A DNA stretch of 64,000 nt from Firmicutes bacterium HGW-Firmicutes-15 (GCA_002840245.1 PHAA01000013.1:1-64000); one strand, 5' to 3'. Shown: positions 9,021-17,619, counted from the stretch's first letter. Translations and numbers: made by a program. The notes: generated by a model not told the origin, from the sequence alone.

Positions 9021-10345
9021 TTTACTTTTAATTTGCTGTTTATCATGGAACGGGTTGACTCTCGATTACTATCCTTGAATATATACATTTTATTATCGGC
9101 TTCTGCAAATATTTTTTCTAGTAGTTGATCTGGATCGGATTTTACTGCACACCCTATGGATAAGGATAAGGGAAGATGGGAACTGGTATCCCGGTATTCC
9201 TCGATCTTTTGCGAAATACGTTTGCAGGACTGCTCCAGCACTTCCTTAGATGTCTCGCCTAACAGGACGGCAAACTCATCCCCTCCAATACGCGCCACGA
9301 CATCACCATCCCGAAAACAGCTTTTCAATACGGTTGCAGCTGCCTTTATTAGTTCGTCACCCCTTTGGTGGCCCAGGGTGTCATTGATAATTTTCAGACC
9401 ATCGATATCGGCCACGATTACACCCACCGGTAAGAAACGGTTGCTATCCAATCGGATCATTTCTTCATCAAAATAGGCACGGTTATGTAGTCCGGTTAGG
9501 GCATCATGCATACCCAGATACTGCATTTTTTCTTCCAGAAGCTTGCTTTCAGTGATATCCCGTCCTACCGCCTGGTATTCTACTATTTCCCCTATATCGT
9601 CAAAAAGTGCCCGGTAATTCCATTGTTGCCAGCAGATTTCACCATTTGGCATTCGTATACGGTGCTCAATTCTGGCAACGGGGTTCTCTATGGTGATAGC
9701 TTTAAAACTATTCTTGAATTGATGCCGATCTTCTTCCAGAACCCAAGGGCGAAAGCGGGAGCCTATCAACTGCCCTTTGCTGATGTTAAAATATCGGCAA
9801 AAGGCTTCGTTGACAAAGGTAAAGCTATCATCCTTTTGGAATCGGCAGATAAGTTCGGTTTGATCTTCAACAACCATTCGATAAAGGGCCTCACTTTGGA
9901 ATAAGGCTTCTTCCAGTTTATTTTGCCCAGTTATATCTCTGATTATGGTCTCGTAATACATTATGGCACCGTCTTTGTTTTTAACCGCAATACTGGTATA
10001 GGTAAGCATTACCTCATAACCGTCCTGGGCAATCAGTTTAAGATTAATATTATTAATTATATCGATGCCCAGGTTCATTTGACGTAAAATGTATTGTAAT
10101 TTATCTGACGAATCTGGGTGGACGATCTGAAAAGCTAGATGAGGGTTGCTCAGCCATTCCTCCAAAGAATACCCCAAGAGTTTCTTGGCTGTGGTATTGA
10201 CATAGATAATCTGGCCATTATCAGCTCTTACTCGGAAAATGACTTCTCCGACACAGGTGATCAGCCGTTCATAACTCCCATTTATATTCCGAAGTTGTTC
10301 TAGCTCATTTGATAATTCTTTTTTAGATTTACCATGACTCTTCAT
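9017..10345 (-). CDS. PAS-PAS diguanylate cyclase
   Basis: The protein has 442 residues from the ATG at 10343-10345, placed 8 nt after AAAGGA; a longer frame lacks a ribosome site. A first PAS domain (about 25-150, ending YYETIIRDITG) and a second PAS-PAC (about 150-270, ending YQAVGRDITESK) precede a GGDEF domain. The active loop is RIGGDEFAVLL. An inhibitory RxxD site (RDGD) lies exactly five residues before GGDEF, so product inhibition is predicted. No membrane segment is seen, so it is cytosolic. It makes c-di-GMP from two GTP in response to PAS input. It is divergent from the pseudo-receiver gene across a palindromic region. Confidence 0.93.
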   Translation of the reverse strand: MKSHGKSKKELSNELEQLRNINGSYERLITCVGEVIFRVRADNGQIIYVNTTAKKLLGYSLEEWLSNPHLAFQIVHPDSSDKLQYILRQMNLGIDIINNINLKLIAQDGYEVMLTYTSIAVKNKDGAIMYYETIIRDITGQNKLEEALFQSEALYRMVVEDQTELICRFQKDDSFTFVNEAFCRYFNISKGQLIGSRFRPWVLEEDRHQFKNSFKAITIENPVARIEHRIRMPNGEICWQQWNYRALFDDIGEIVEYQAVGRDITESKLLEEKMQYLGMHDALTGLHNRAYFDEEMIRLDSNRFLPVGVIVADIDGLKIINDTLGHQRGDELIKAAATVLKSCFRDGDVVARIGGDEFAVLLGETSKEVLEQSCKRISQKIEEYRDTSSHLPLSLSIGCAVKSDPDQLLEKIFAEADNKMYIFKDSNRESTRSMINSKLKVN

Positions 10346-10447
10346 ATGAATCTGTCCTTTCAAAATGTATTTATTGAGAGGTTTGAAGTAAATCTGAGGG
10401 TAATATACAAACAATTAATAAGAAATGAACATGTTTAATACAATTAG

Positions 10448-10490
10448 GAACTATTTACCTTTATTATAGTATAATAAGACTAAATAGTTC
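10448..10490. promoter_or_regulatory. Nested palindromes between divergent signalling genes
   Basis: The outer inverted repeat is GAACTATTTA (10448-10457) with TAAATAGTTC (10481-10490). Inside it sits a second perfect palindrome, TTATTATA-G-TATAATAA. The TATAAT-like halves could serve as -10 elements in both directions. This is a candidate operator controlling both genes. Confidence 0.45.
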
Positions 10491-10555
10491 TTAATAAATC
10501 GGAATAATATAATAGTTTTTTGGTGGAAACAAGGTTCTGGAGAATGGGGGCGGGA

Positions 10556-11080
10556 ATGGTGAAGAGAGTCTTGGTAGTAAATGATTCTAGATTTGAAAGA
10601 AAGATTATGAGAGATATGCTCATTAGTTTGGGTTATGAGGTCAAAGTTACAAATGAATATGAGGTGTTTTTTCTTTTGGATAGCTATAATCCTGATATTG
10701 TAATTGCAAATATGAATATGACTAATATAACCGGCGATCGTCTTATTCAGGATATAAAAGGGAGAATACCAACTACTAAATGCTACTTGTCATCCTGTAG
10801 CGAGATTAACCCAGAATATTCACAGAGCAAGTGGATTGACGGTGTTTTTGCAACTCCTATAAATCCAGGATCTCTAGCGAAAATATTACAGCAGGAAGAG
10901 ATAGAAGTACCAAAACCTTTCGAAGAAATAATGGACCTAGCAGTTAATTGCAGCCTTGGGCAGAACCTTCATGACGAAAATGACGTAACTCGGTTTGCGT
11001 TCTGCCCTTATTGCGGTAATACACTTAGTGAAAGCAGTGGAAAATTTGATTTTTGTCCTTTCTGTGGGATGAAAATATAA
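10556..11080 (+). CDS. Degenerate CheY-like receiver fused to a double zinc ribbon
   Basis: The protein has 174 residues from ATG 10556 (MVKRVLVVNDSRFERK), with GGGGG 5 nt upstream; an in-frame ATG at 10544 is an alternative. Residues 1-115 follow the CheY fold, but the phospho-acceptor Asp is Asn (PDIVIANMNM), the acidic pair is Asn-Asp (VVNDS), and the conserved Lys before Pro is Thr (VFATPINP). It therefore should not be phosphorylated in the usual way. The C-terminus has two CPxCG knuckles (FCPYCGNTL and FCPFCGMKI), a zinc ribbon. Its position opposite a diguanylate cyclase suggests a signalling adaptor. No specific function is claimed. Confidence 0.8.
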   Translation: MVKRVLVVNDSRFERKIMRDMLISLGYEVKVTNEYEVFFLLDSYNPDIVIANMNMTNITGDRLIQDIKGRIPTTKCYLSSCSEINPEYSQSKWIDGVFATPINPGSLAKILQQEEIEVPKPFEEIMDLAVNCSLGQNLHDENDVTRFAFCPYCGNTLSESSGKFDFCPFCGMKI

Positions 11081-11451
11081 GGTAAGGTGATACAGCTCTT
11101 ACAAGGAATGTCTCCATGTCTTTTAAACATTACGCCAACAAAAGTTGAGACCATAAACATAAGCTGTAGATAATTCCAGGTTTTTGTGAAAAATAATCAT
11201 AAGGAGAATCCAAACATAAATTCGCATTTGGTGTATAAACTATATAGGATCATAAAACAATGAGAACGAATTTTGTTTTATTTTGATACAGCGAGGCGGA
11301 GGAAGGGCAATAAGGGTAGTATTGCAACTTACGACAAAAATGGCTGCAAAATTGGGGACTGATTATTTCGTGATCCCGTAATATAATAGAGTATAATACT
11401 ATTCAGGACCATGGAAAGGATTATAGAGAGGTTTTTGGGGGGATAGGAAAG
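11081..11451. other. 371-bp intergenic region before trhA
   Basis: The left part (11081-11246) shows no convincing gene or structure. The centre holds miniature element copy 2 (11247-11377). The right part is AT-rich with TATAATA-type sequences (11378-11400) that could be the trhA promoter. Confidence 0.4.
11247..11377. mobile_element. Miniature inverted-repeat element (copy 2)
   Basis: This 131-bp unit has a left end (11247-11275, GGATCATAAAACAAT...) and right end (11347-11377) that form an imperfect inverted repeat of about 29 nt. The core has GAGGCGGAGGAAGG, a small GCAATA/TATTGC hairpin and CGACAA. The right end (ATTATTTCGTGATCCC) closely resembles the ends of the copy at 59877-60050. 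Confidence 0.55.
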
Positions 11452-12132
11452 ATGAGCGGTTTGAAAGCAGGTTTTACAAGTATCATGGCTAAGTTTAAGG
11501 ATCCGGTAAGTGGTTTAACCCACCTTGCGGGTGCCCTATTATCAATCATAGGGTTGGTTGTTTTGGTAAGATATGCAGAACGGTATGCTACGATAAAGCA
11601 TGTTGTTTCCTTCGCTATATTTGGCGTTACTCTGATATTGCTGTATAGTGCCAGTGCCATATACCATCTTTTAAATATCTCGGATAAAATTGATACGCTC
11701 TTGAGACGCATTGACCATATGATGATCTATGTGTTGATAGCTGGTACATATACGCCCATCTGTGTTATTGGCCTGACTGGTGCATGGGGAGTAAGCATGC
11801 TGATTATGGTATGGGTTCTGGCAGCACTGGGTATTATTATAACCGTGGTGTGGTTTGGAGCACCACGCTGGTTAACCACTGCACTTTACTTGCTGATGGG
11901 TTGGTTGGTTGTTATTGCTTTTTATCCGCTAATACATTCCTTGCCGGTAGGAGGGATTACCTGGTTGGTAATAGGTGGTCTGCTATACACCATTGGTGCT
12001 GTTATTTATGGTTTCAAATGGCCGAAAATAACTTCGCGGTGGTTTGGTTTTCACGAGATTTTTCATCTGTTTGTAATTGGGGGAAGCCTAGGGCACTTCT
12101 GGTTGATGTTTAGATATCTGATGTATGTATAA
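11452..12132 (+). CDS. trhA: Hemolysin III / PAQR-family membrane protein
   Basis: The protein has 226 residues from ATG 11452, after a G-rich site (GGGGGGATAGG). Seven predicted membrane helices include GALLSIIGLVVLVRY, FAIFGVTLILLYSASAIYHLL and the final GGSLGHFWLMFRYLM. PAQR metal ligands are visible: SAIYHL with the Ser and His in helix 2, and HEIFHLFVIGGSLGHF with His near the last helix. Members are integral membrane proteins often called hemolysin III or TrhA and linked to membrane-energy homeostasis. It is a single gene, 58 bp before map. Confidence 0.92.
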   Translation: MSGLKAGFTSIMAKFKDPVSGLTHLAGALLSIIGLVVLVRYAERYATIKHVVSFAIFGVTLILLYSASAIYHLLNISDKIDTLLRRIDHMMIYVLIAGTYTPICVIGLTGAWGVSMLIMVWVLAALGIIITVVWFGAPRWLTTALYLLMGWLVVIAFYPLIHSLPVGGITWLVIGGLLYTIGAVIYGFKWPKITSRWFGFHEIFHLFVIGGSLGHFWLMFRYLMYV

Positions 12133-12190
12133 AGACTATTAAAATCCAGGCAGAGACTGAATAGGAAATATATAGCAAATCAGGGAGGGT

Positions 12191-13063
12191 ATGAACATTA
12201 ATTACATATCGCGTAATGACCCGTGTTGGTGCGGGAGTGCTAGTAAATATAAAAAATGTCATTTGGAGCAAGATGCCCGGCTGATTCAAATGGAGTTAGA
12301 GGGCTGCCAGGTTCCTAGCCGGAAGCTTATTAAAACTGAGCAACAGATTGCTGGAATTGGTCGGGCCTGTCAGTTGAGCAAGCAAATTCTGGATATGGTT
12401 GGAAAGAAAATTAAAGCCGGTATTATAACTAATGAGATTAACCAATGGGTACATGAATACACTATCCAGCATGGCGCTATTCCAGCTCCTTTGAATTATG
12501 AGGGATTTCCCAAGAGTGTCTGCACTTCTCCCAATAATGTAATTTGTCATGGCATTCCGAATGATACACCTTTACAGGATGGGGATATCATAAACGTGGA
12601 TGTTACCTCTATATTGGATGGTTATTATGGCGATGTAAGCCAGATGTTTTTCGTCGGAGAACCTTCCCAGAAGGCGCAGGAATTGGTTAGGGTAGCTAAG
12701 GAGTGTCTTTACCTGGGAATAGAAAAGGTAAAACCATTTAATCGTATTGGGGATATAGCGTATGCTATAGAGCAGCATGCGAATCGACACGGGTATTCCG
12801 TTGTTCAGGATTACGGTGGGCATGGCGTAGGTCTTGATTTTCACGAAGAGCCTTTTGTGCAGCATTATGGCGACCGTGATTGTGGTATGGTATTGGTTCC
12901 AAACATGGTTTTTACCATAGAACCGATGATTAACGCCGGCAGCTATAAGTGCAAAAAGCTTAAGGATGGCTGGACCACGATAACAGTTGATGGCTCTCTT
13001 TCGGCCCAATGGGAGCATACCGTTCGAGTAACAAAAACCGGCGTGGAAATATTGAGCGAGTAG
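12191..13063 (+). CDS. map: Methionine aminopeptidase with N-terminal SEC-C motif
   Basis: The protein has 290 residues, starting at ATG 12191 after GGGAGGG. The first 30 residues are a SEC-C zinc motif (RNDPCWCGSASKYKKCH), which in this family helps docking to ribosome or chaperone partners. The remainder is a type I methionine aminopeptidase: substrate His in ICHGIPND, metal ligands in VDVTSILDGYYGD, GHGVGLDFHEEP, FTIEPM and QWEHT. It removes the initiator methionine in the cytosol. The SEC-C fusion is common in clostridia. Confidence 0.95.
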   Translation: MNINYISRNDPCWCGSASKYKKCHLEQDARLIQMELEGCQVPSRKLIKTEQQIAGIGRACQLSKQILDMVGKKIKAGIITNEINQWVHEYTIQHGAIPAPLNYEGFPKSVCTSPNNVICHGIPNDTPLQDGDIINVDVTSILDGYYGDVSQMFFVGEPSQKAQELVRVAKECLYLGIEKVKPFNRIGDIAYAIEQHANRHGYSVVQDYGGHGVGLDFHEEPFVQHYGDRDCGMVLVPNMVFTIEPMINAGSYKCKKLKDGWTTITVDGSLSAQWEHTVRVTKTGVEILSE

Positions 13064-13073
13064 CAGCACAAGG

Positions 13074-13088
13074 AGAACCGTCCCCTTG
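13074..13088. repeat. Fragment of the 36-bp hairpin repeat
   Basis: Fifteen nucleotides (AGAACCGTCCCCTTG) just after the map stop are identical to part of the right arm of the repeat at 4842-4877. Flanking CAAGG and CCTTG still allow a small hairpin. It is probably a decayed copy. Confidence 0.5.
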
Positions 13089-13199
13089 ATCGGATCGGGT
13101 GTTGGGATTGAGAAAGTCGCGAGAAATTGCTACAATGTAGGACAGGCAACAATTGAGGTTGCTATTAAAACTAAAATTAGATATTTGGAGGGTTGACTG

Positions 13200-14273
13200 G
13201 TGCATAAGAAGTTATTTATCCCCGGTCCAGTAGAAGTTAGGCCGGATGTACTAGCGAAAATGGCTACGCCAATGATCGGGCACCGCAGTAAGGATGCATC
13301 TGAGCTGCAAAGGAAAATCAGTGATAAAATGAGAAAGCTTTTTTATACGGATGAAGCCATATTGCTATCAACTTCGTCCGGCACCGGTCTGATGGAAGGG
13401 GCGGTACGCTCTTGTACTCTAAAAAGGGCGGCAATTTTTTCCATAGGAGCGTTTGGTAATAGATGGTTTGAAATAGCTGAGAGTAATAATGTCCCGGCAG
13501 ACTTGTTTCCCGTTGAATGGGGTACGGCTACCACTCCGGCACTAGTGAATGAAGTTCTGGCCACCGGTAAGTATGACCTGATTACTATAACCCACAATGA
13601 AACCTCAACTGGATTAATGAACCCGGTTGAGGATATAGCTGAGGTTATGAAGAAATATCCGGATGTGGTCTACTGCTTGGATGCGGTAAGCTCGGCAGGT
13701 GGAACTAAGATTGAGGTCGATAAACTGGGGGTGGATATATGTATCACTTCTACACAGAAGGCTCTGGGATTGCCGCCGGGGATGGCAATTTGCTCATTTT
13801 CACAGAAGGCAATAGATAAGGCTGGACGGGTTTTACATCGCGGTAGTTACCTGGATTTGCTTTCTATATATGATTACATTATTAAAAAGGACTACCAATA
13901 TCCTTCTACACCTTCTCTGTCACATATGTTTGCTCTAGATTACCAGTTGGATAGGATTATGGAAGAAGGACTGGATAATCGCTTCGAACGGCATATGGAA
14001 ATGGCAGAACAAGTAAGGAGCTGGGCTCGTGAACACTTTGCCCTTTTTGCGGAGGAGAGATATCTTTCCAACACCCTTACGACTATAAGCAACACTCGAG
14101 GAATTGACGTTGGAGCTTTGAACAAAGAGCTGGGTGCCAGGGGATACCAGATTTCTAACGGTTATGGCAAGATGAAGGACAAGACTTTCCGAATCGCCCA
14201 TATGGCCGATTGTACCCTTGATGAAATAAAGGATCTGTTGGGTAATATTGATGATATTTTAGGAATACTTTGA
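13200..14273 (+). CDS. Class V aminotransferase (serine-pyruvate / alanine-glyoxylate type)
   Basis: The protein has 357 residues from a GTG at 13200 with GGAGGG about 6 nt upstream. The N-terminus KLFIPGPVEVRPDVLAKM and MIGHRSKDASEL are typical of the alanine-glyoxylate/serine-pyruvate aminotransferase family. The PLP lysine is in CITSTQKALGLPPGMA, and DAVSSAGG carries the PLP-binding Asp. With the DUF1015 gene behind it, the pair resembles clostridial loci that also carry serine-synthesis genes, so a serine/glycine or phosphoserine role is plausible. Substrate is not determined. Confidence 0.9.
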   Translation: MHKKLFIPGPVEVRPDVLAKMATPMIGHRSKDASELQRKISDKMRKLFYTDEAILLSTSSGTGLMEGAVRSCTLKRAAIFSIGAFGNRWFEIAESNNVPADLFPVEWGTATTPALVNEVLATGKYDLITITHNETSTGLMNPVEDIAEVMKKYPDVVYCLDAVSSAGGTKIEVDKLGVDICITSTQKALGLPPGMAICSFSQKAIDKAGRVLHRGSYLDLLSIYDYIIKKDYQYPSTPSLSHMFALDYQLDRIMEEGLDNRFERHMEMAEQVRSWAREHFALFAEERYLSNTLTTISNTRGIDVGALNKELGARGYQISNGYGKMKDKTFRIAHMADCTLDEIKDLLGNIDDILGIL

Positions 14274-14300
14274 TAAACTTCTATAATTGACAAAATAACT

Positions 14301-14315
14301 TGGGGTCTGACTCCA
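14301..14315. repeat. Short REP-type palindrome
   Basis: TGGGGTCTGACTCCA is a near-palindrome of the GGGGTC-type dispersed repeats. It lies in the aminotransferase-DUF1015 gap. Only one unit is seen here. Confidence 0.35.
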
Positions 14316-14359
14316 GGTTACTAATTGTGAGATAAATAAATTACTTGGGAGGATTAGAA

Positions 14360-15604
14360 ATGGCAGTGATAAAACCCTTTCGGGCGGTTAGGCCGGTGCC
14401 GGAGTTGGCAGGGAAGGTAGCGGCTCTCCCCTATGATGTTATGAGCAGTGAAGAAGCCCGGGAGATGGTGAAGGATAATCCCTATTCTTTCTTACATGTA
14501 GACAAAGCGGAGATCACCCTGGACCGGGATGTAGATTTATATGACTTGAGGGTATATGAGAAAGCGAGAGATAACTTGCAGGGGATGATTGATAGCGGGG
14601 TATTGGCAGAAGAGGAAAGACCCTGTCTCTATATTTACCGCCAAGTTATGAATGGACGGGCGCAGACAGGAATTGTAGCCTGCGCTTCCATAGATGACTA
14701 TTTAAACAACATTATTAAGAAACATGAACTCACCAGGGCCGATAAAGAAATGGATCGCACGAGGCATGTGGACTACTGCGATGCTAATACCGGACCAATA
14801 TTTCTGACCTATAAGTTCCAGACAGAGATAAATGAAATTGTAGCCGATTGGACAGGCAAGGAGCCGGTTTACGATATTCATTCTGATGATGGTATTGACC
14901 ATATTGTATGGGTAATAGATGATGAAACTGCGATTAACAGTCTTATGGCTTTGTTTGAACAGGTGGAGTGCTTGTATATTGCGGATGGACATCATCGCTC
15001 AGCATCTGCGGTTCGGGTTGGTCAGAAGCGCAGGCAGGCTAAGCCTGATTACACCGGTGAAGAAGAGTTCAATCATTTCTTATCAGTGATTTTTCCGGAT
15101 CAAGATCTTTATATTATGGATTATAATCGGGTGATCAAGGATCTCCACGGGCTTTCCGCTGAGGATTTTATGGCGAAGGTAGCAGAGTGTTTCTCCATAA
15201 ATAAACATGAAGGCCTGGGAGCTTTTAAACCATTGCATAAGCATAGCTTTGGCATGTATATGGGTGGACAATGGTATGAATTGGAGGCCAAGGAAGGAAG
15301 TTATGATGCCAATGACCCGGTCGCCCGGCTGGATGTTTCTATAATACAAAACAATATTCTAAAGCCTATACTGGGAATTGAAGACCCGCGCATTGACAAG
15401 CGGATTGATTTTGTAGGTGGTATCCGGGGACTGAATGAACTTGAGAAAAGGGTAGATGAAGGAATGCAGGTAGCCTTTTCCATGTATCCTACCACTATTC
15501 AGGACCTGATGGACATTGCCGATGCTGGTCAGGTGATGCCTCCGAAATCGACCTGGTTTGAACCTAAGTTGAGAAGCGGTTTATTTGTTCATAAACTGTC
15601 ATAA
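14360..15604 (+). CDS. DUF1015 family protein
   Basis: The protein has 414 residues from ATG 14360 behind GGGAGG. The opening MAVIKPFRAVRPVPELAGKV and ALPYDVMSSEEA, together with ECLYIADGHHRSASAVR near the middle, are hallmarks of DUF1015. The His-rich ADGHHR motif suggests a metal or phosphate site, but no reaction is established for the family. It follows the class V aminotransferase by 86 bp on the same strand, a recurring pairing that suggests a role around serine or phosphoserine metabolism. Complete at both ends. Confidence 0.9.
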   Translation: MAVIKPFRAVRPVPELAGKVAALPYDVMSSEEAREMVKDNPYSFLHVDKAEITLDRDVDLYDLRVYEKARDNLQGMIDSGVLAEEERPCLYIYRQVMNGRAQTGIVACASIDDYLNNIIKKHELTRADKEMDRTRHVDYCDANTGPIFLTYKFQTEINEIVADWTGKEPVYDIHSDDGIDHIVWVIDDETAINSLMALFEQVECLYIADGHHRSASAVRVGQKRRQAKPDYTGEEEFNHFLSVIFPDQDLYIMDYNRVIKDLHGLSAEDFMAKVAECFSINKHEGLGAFKPLHKHSFGMYMGGQWYELEAKEGSYDANDPVARLDVSIIQNNILKPILGIEDPRIDKRIDFVGGIRGLNELEKRVDEGMQVAFSMYPTTIQDLMDIADAGQVMPPKSTWFEPKLRSGLFVHKLS

Positions 15605-15695
15605 ATAATTGCTCCCGTATTAATAATGTAATGTTTTAAGCGAGCCGCCTTTACTTCTTTATGTTGGGGAGTTCATTTTTAGGTTATTAGAAACA

Positions 15696-15735
15696 AAACA
15701 GGCGGGTGATGGAAAAAACCATCATCCACCTGTTT
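15696..15735. terminator. Bidirectional terminator between DUF1015 and CoA-transferase genes
   Basis: A 17-nt arm (15696-15712) pairs with 15719-15735 with two mismatches around an A6 loop. It ends with TTT on the plus side and with TTTGTTTC on the minus side. It serves two convergent genes. Confidence 0.75.
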
Positions 15736-15790
15736 ATTGCTTATCAGAGTCCTTTAAGCAAGCTGGTGGCTATAGCTGGATATAATAGAA

Positions 15791-17137
15791 TTAAGCTCTC
15801 AATTTATTAGTTTTAACCCAGATATTATTTTTCTCTGCCTCTTTGATCAGTTCATCGCGTAGGTCGGGATGAGCTATACTAATGAGGGCTTCGGCTCTTT
15901 CCCAAGTACTCTTGGCCTTTAACAGCACTATGCCATACTCGGTGACTACATAGGCATTGAGGCTGCGGGGTACAGTCACAGTCGCACCCGGGGTCAGGGT
16001 AGGCATGATACGGGATTTTAAGTTGCCCTCTTTGTCCTTGAAGGTGGAGGTGAGGCAGATCAGTCCCTTGGCGCCTTTGGATTTGTAGGAGCCATAAATA
16101 TAATCCAGCTGGCCGCCGGTTCCGGAGATATGCCTTACTCCCGAGGATTCCGAAGCCACCTGGCCATAGAGATCGACCTCGACCGCGTTATTGATACAGA
16201 TCATATTGTCTTGCAGGCATATGATGTCGGGATCATTGGTGTAATCCACCGGGAAGCTGGCGCAGACCGGATTGCTGTCCAAGAAGTTATAAAGCTTGTT
16301 GGTGCCCATGGCAAAGGTATAAACCATTTTACCTTTATCCAATTGTTTGCGAAGTCCAGTAATACGTCCTGCTTCATACATATCAACAAATGAATCCACC
16401 AGCATCTCGGTGTGAACCCCCAGATCTTTTAGATCGGATTGGGCGATCATGGCACCCACTGCATTCGGCATGGCGCCTATCCCCAACTGCAGACAGTCCC
16501 CGTCCTTGATCTGCTCCAAGATGATGCTGGCAATTTTTTTGTCGACATCGGATATGGGCAGTTCGGGCAGATTTATCAACTGTTTGTTGTCGCCCTCTAC
16601 GAAATAGTCGATTTCCGATACGTGCAAGGTCTCGCGCAGTCCTCCCAGACACCGGGGGACCGATTCATTTATTTCGGCGATTACTATTTTCGAAGCATCA
16701 CAAAAAGCATGGGTAAATGAATTGGAGGTGCCTAGGTTTACGAATCCGTGCTTATCTGGGGGCGTTACTTTGATGAGGGCTACGTCGGGCTGGACATAAC
16801 CGCGATCATAGAAACTGGGCACTTCATGATAGGTTATAGAGATATAGTTGCACATGCCCTTGTCATGCAGCTTGCGGCTGGCGCCGCTGAAATGATAGTC
16901 GTTATAGATGAAGTGTTTTCTTTCTGGATCATTTACTACCGTTTGGGGTGGAAAAGGACAGGTGGTGGTTCTTATATTCACCCCTTCTAGTTCATCTGAC
17001 CTTTTGGCCAGGGCCGCATCTAAAACATGGGAGTTCATCACGAATTCACCATAATGGACCAGATCGCCTGATTTAACTACTTTGACTGCTTCATCAGCAG
17101 AGACGAATTTGCTTTTGTAATTATCCATATAACTCAT
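15791..17137 (-). CDS. Acetyl-CoA hydrolase/transferase family CoA-transferase
   Basis: The protein has 448 residues; the start ATG at 17135-17137 lies behind GAAGGAGCG. The family runs acetyl-CoA hydrolase N- and C-terminal domains. The catalytic glutamate is in GVHTEMLVDSFVDMYEAG and is followed by the usual GTGGQLDYIYG oxyanion region. Length and motifs fit the 4-hydroxybutyrate or butyrate:acetate CoA-transferase branch, which exchanges CoA between acyl-CoA and acetate. Beside beta-oxidation genes it plausibly activates butyrate or recycles CoA. It lies about 400 nt downstream of a sigma-54 promoter and a dedicated EBP gene, with a small ORF between. The substrate pair is inferred. Confidence 0.92.
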   Translation of the reverse strand: MSYMDNYKSKFVSADEAVKVVKSGDLVHYGEFVMNSHVLDAALAKRSDELEGVNIRTTTCPFPPQTVVNDPERKHFIYNDYHFSGASRKLHDKGMCNYISITYHEVPSFYDRGYVQPDVALIKVTPPDKHGFVNLGTSNSFTHAFCDASKIVIAEINESVPRCLGGLRETLHVSEIDYFVEGDNKQLINLPELPISDVDKKIASIILEQIKDGDCLQLGIGAMPNAVGAMIAQSDLKDLGVHTEMLVDSFVDMYEAGRITGLRKQLDKGKMVYTFAMGTNKLYNFLDSNPVCASFPVDYTNDPDIICLQDNMICINNAVEVDLYGQVASESSGVRHISGTGGQLDYIYGSYKSKGAKGLICLTSTFKDKEGNLKSRIMPTLTPGATVTVPRSLNAYVVTEYGIVLLKAKSTWERAEALISIAHPDLRDELIKEAEKNNIWVKTNKLRA

Positions 17138-17286
17138 ATTTATCGCTCCTTCATTTTAAAATAGGGAGTGTTAGGTATGCTTAAATATTTCTGTATCCAC
17201 TGGGAAGTCATGGCTGGGTTGCCGCCATATTTTCTTCCTGGTCCTCTGTTAAAGAAAGACACAGTTTGGAGAACTACCCAAGTTAT

Positions 17287-17403
17287 TCAAGCTTGTCCAA
17301 AAAGAGTTTTAACTAAACCTAGCATTATGTCACAGGACACGGAGAGTTTATAGCCGTTGTCCGGGGTGAAGCTATCAACCGCAGTAAAAAACGGTTTGTT
17401 CAT
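17287..17403 (-). CDS. Small ORF (38 aa) between sigma-54 promoter and CoA-transferase
   Basis: The frame is MNKPFFTAVDSFTPD..., 38 codons from ATG 17401-17403 to TGA at 17287. Its upstream AGAGGAGGTTTA...ACGATG matches the initiation region of the crotonase gene at 23404, so it sits exactly where crotonase sits in the paralogous block. No homology is recognised. It may be a real small protein, a leader peptide, or a relic of the replaced operon. Confidence 0.35.
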   Translation of the reverse strand: MNKPFFTAVDSFTPDNGYKLSVSCDIMLGLVKTLFGQA

Positions 17404-17546
17404 CGTAACTACCGTAAACCTCCTCTCATATTTGAATAGTATTTAACCTTGTGCGGAGAACAATATCACCTCCTTGGATTAAAGATAGGAAAGGTGATTT
17501 GCCATTATATGCAAATCGCTCCTTGTATAGCACAGATTTTCTTCCT
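17404..17546 (-). promoter_or_regulatory. 5' leader with perfect Shine-Dalgarno, block 1
   Basis: In RNA sense the leader carries AAGGAGGTGA (17466-17475), a full anti-16S match about 70 nt after the predicted start. ATCACCT (17492-17498) can pair with AGGTGAT (17465-17471) and hide that site. The frame after it stops within about eight codons. The same AAGGAGGTGA occurs at the equivalent place in block 2 (23460-23469). Confidence 0.45.
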
Positions 17547-17556
17547 AATTTATTAC

Positions 17557-17573
17557 AGCAATATTCATGCCAA
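17557..17573 (-). promoter_or_regulatory. Sigma-54 (-24/-12) promoter, block 1
   Basis: On the minus strand TTGGCATGAATATTGCT fits the -24/-12 consensus TGGCAY-N5-TTGCW with exact GG and GC placement. It lies just downstream of the first EBP gene and drives the small ORF and CoA-transferase. Only two positions differ from the block 2 promoter, and those lie in the spacer. Confidence 0.85.
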
Positions 17574-17605
17574 TTATAAGGAAAGTAGTTAAAGTAGGGC
17601 GAAAA

Positions 17606-17619
17606 GGCGGTATATATGG
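17606..17619 (-). promoter_or_regulatory. Putative activator site, block 1 (diverged)
   Basis: GGCGGTATATATGG (plus-strand reading) lies 33 bp upstream of the -24 box. The palindrome of block 2 (23595-23628) starts 32 bp from its own -24 box and begins GGGCGGTATATCCA. The partner arm here is degenerate. Confidence 0.4.

Noticed and set aside
9506-9904. 132-codon plus-strand frame inside the cyclase gene
   Set aside because: It is antisense to conserved PAS coding sequence and has no family features.
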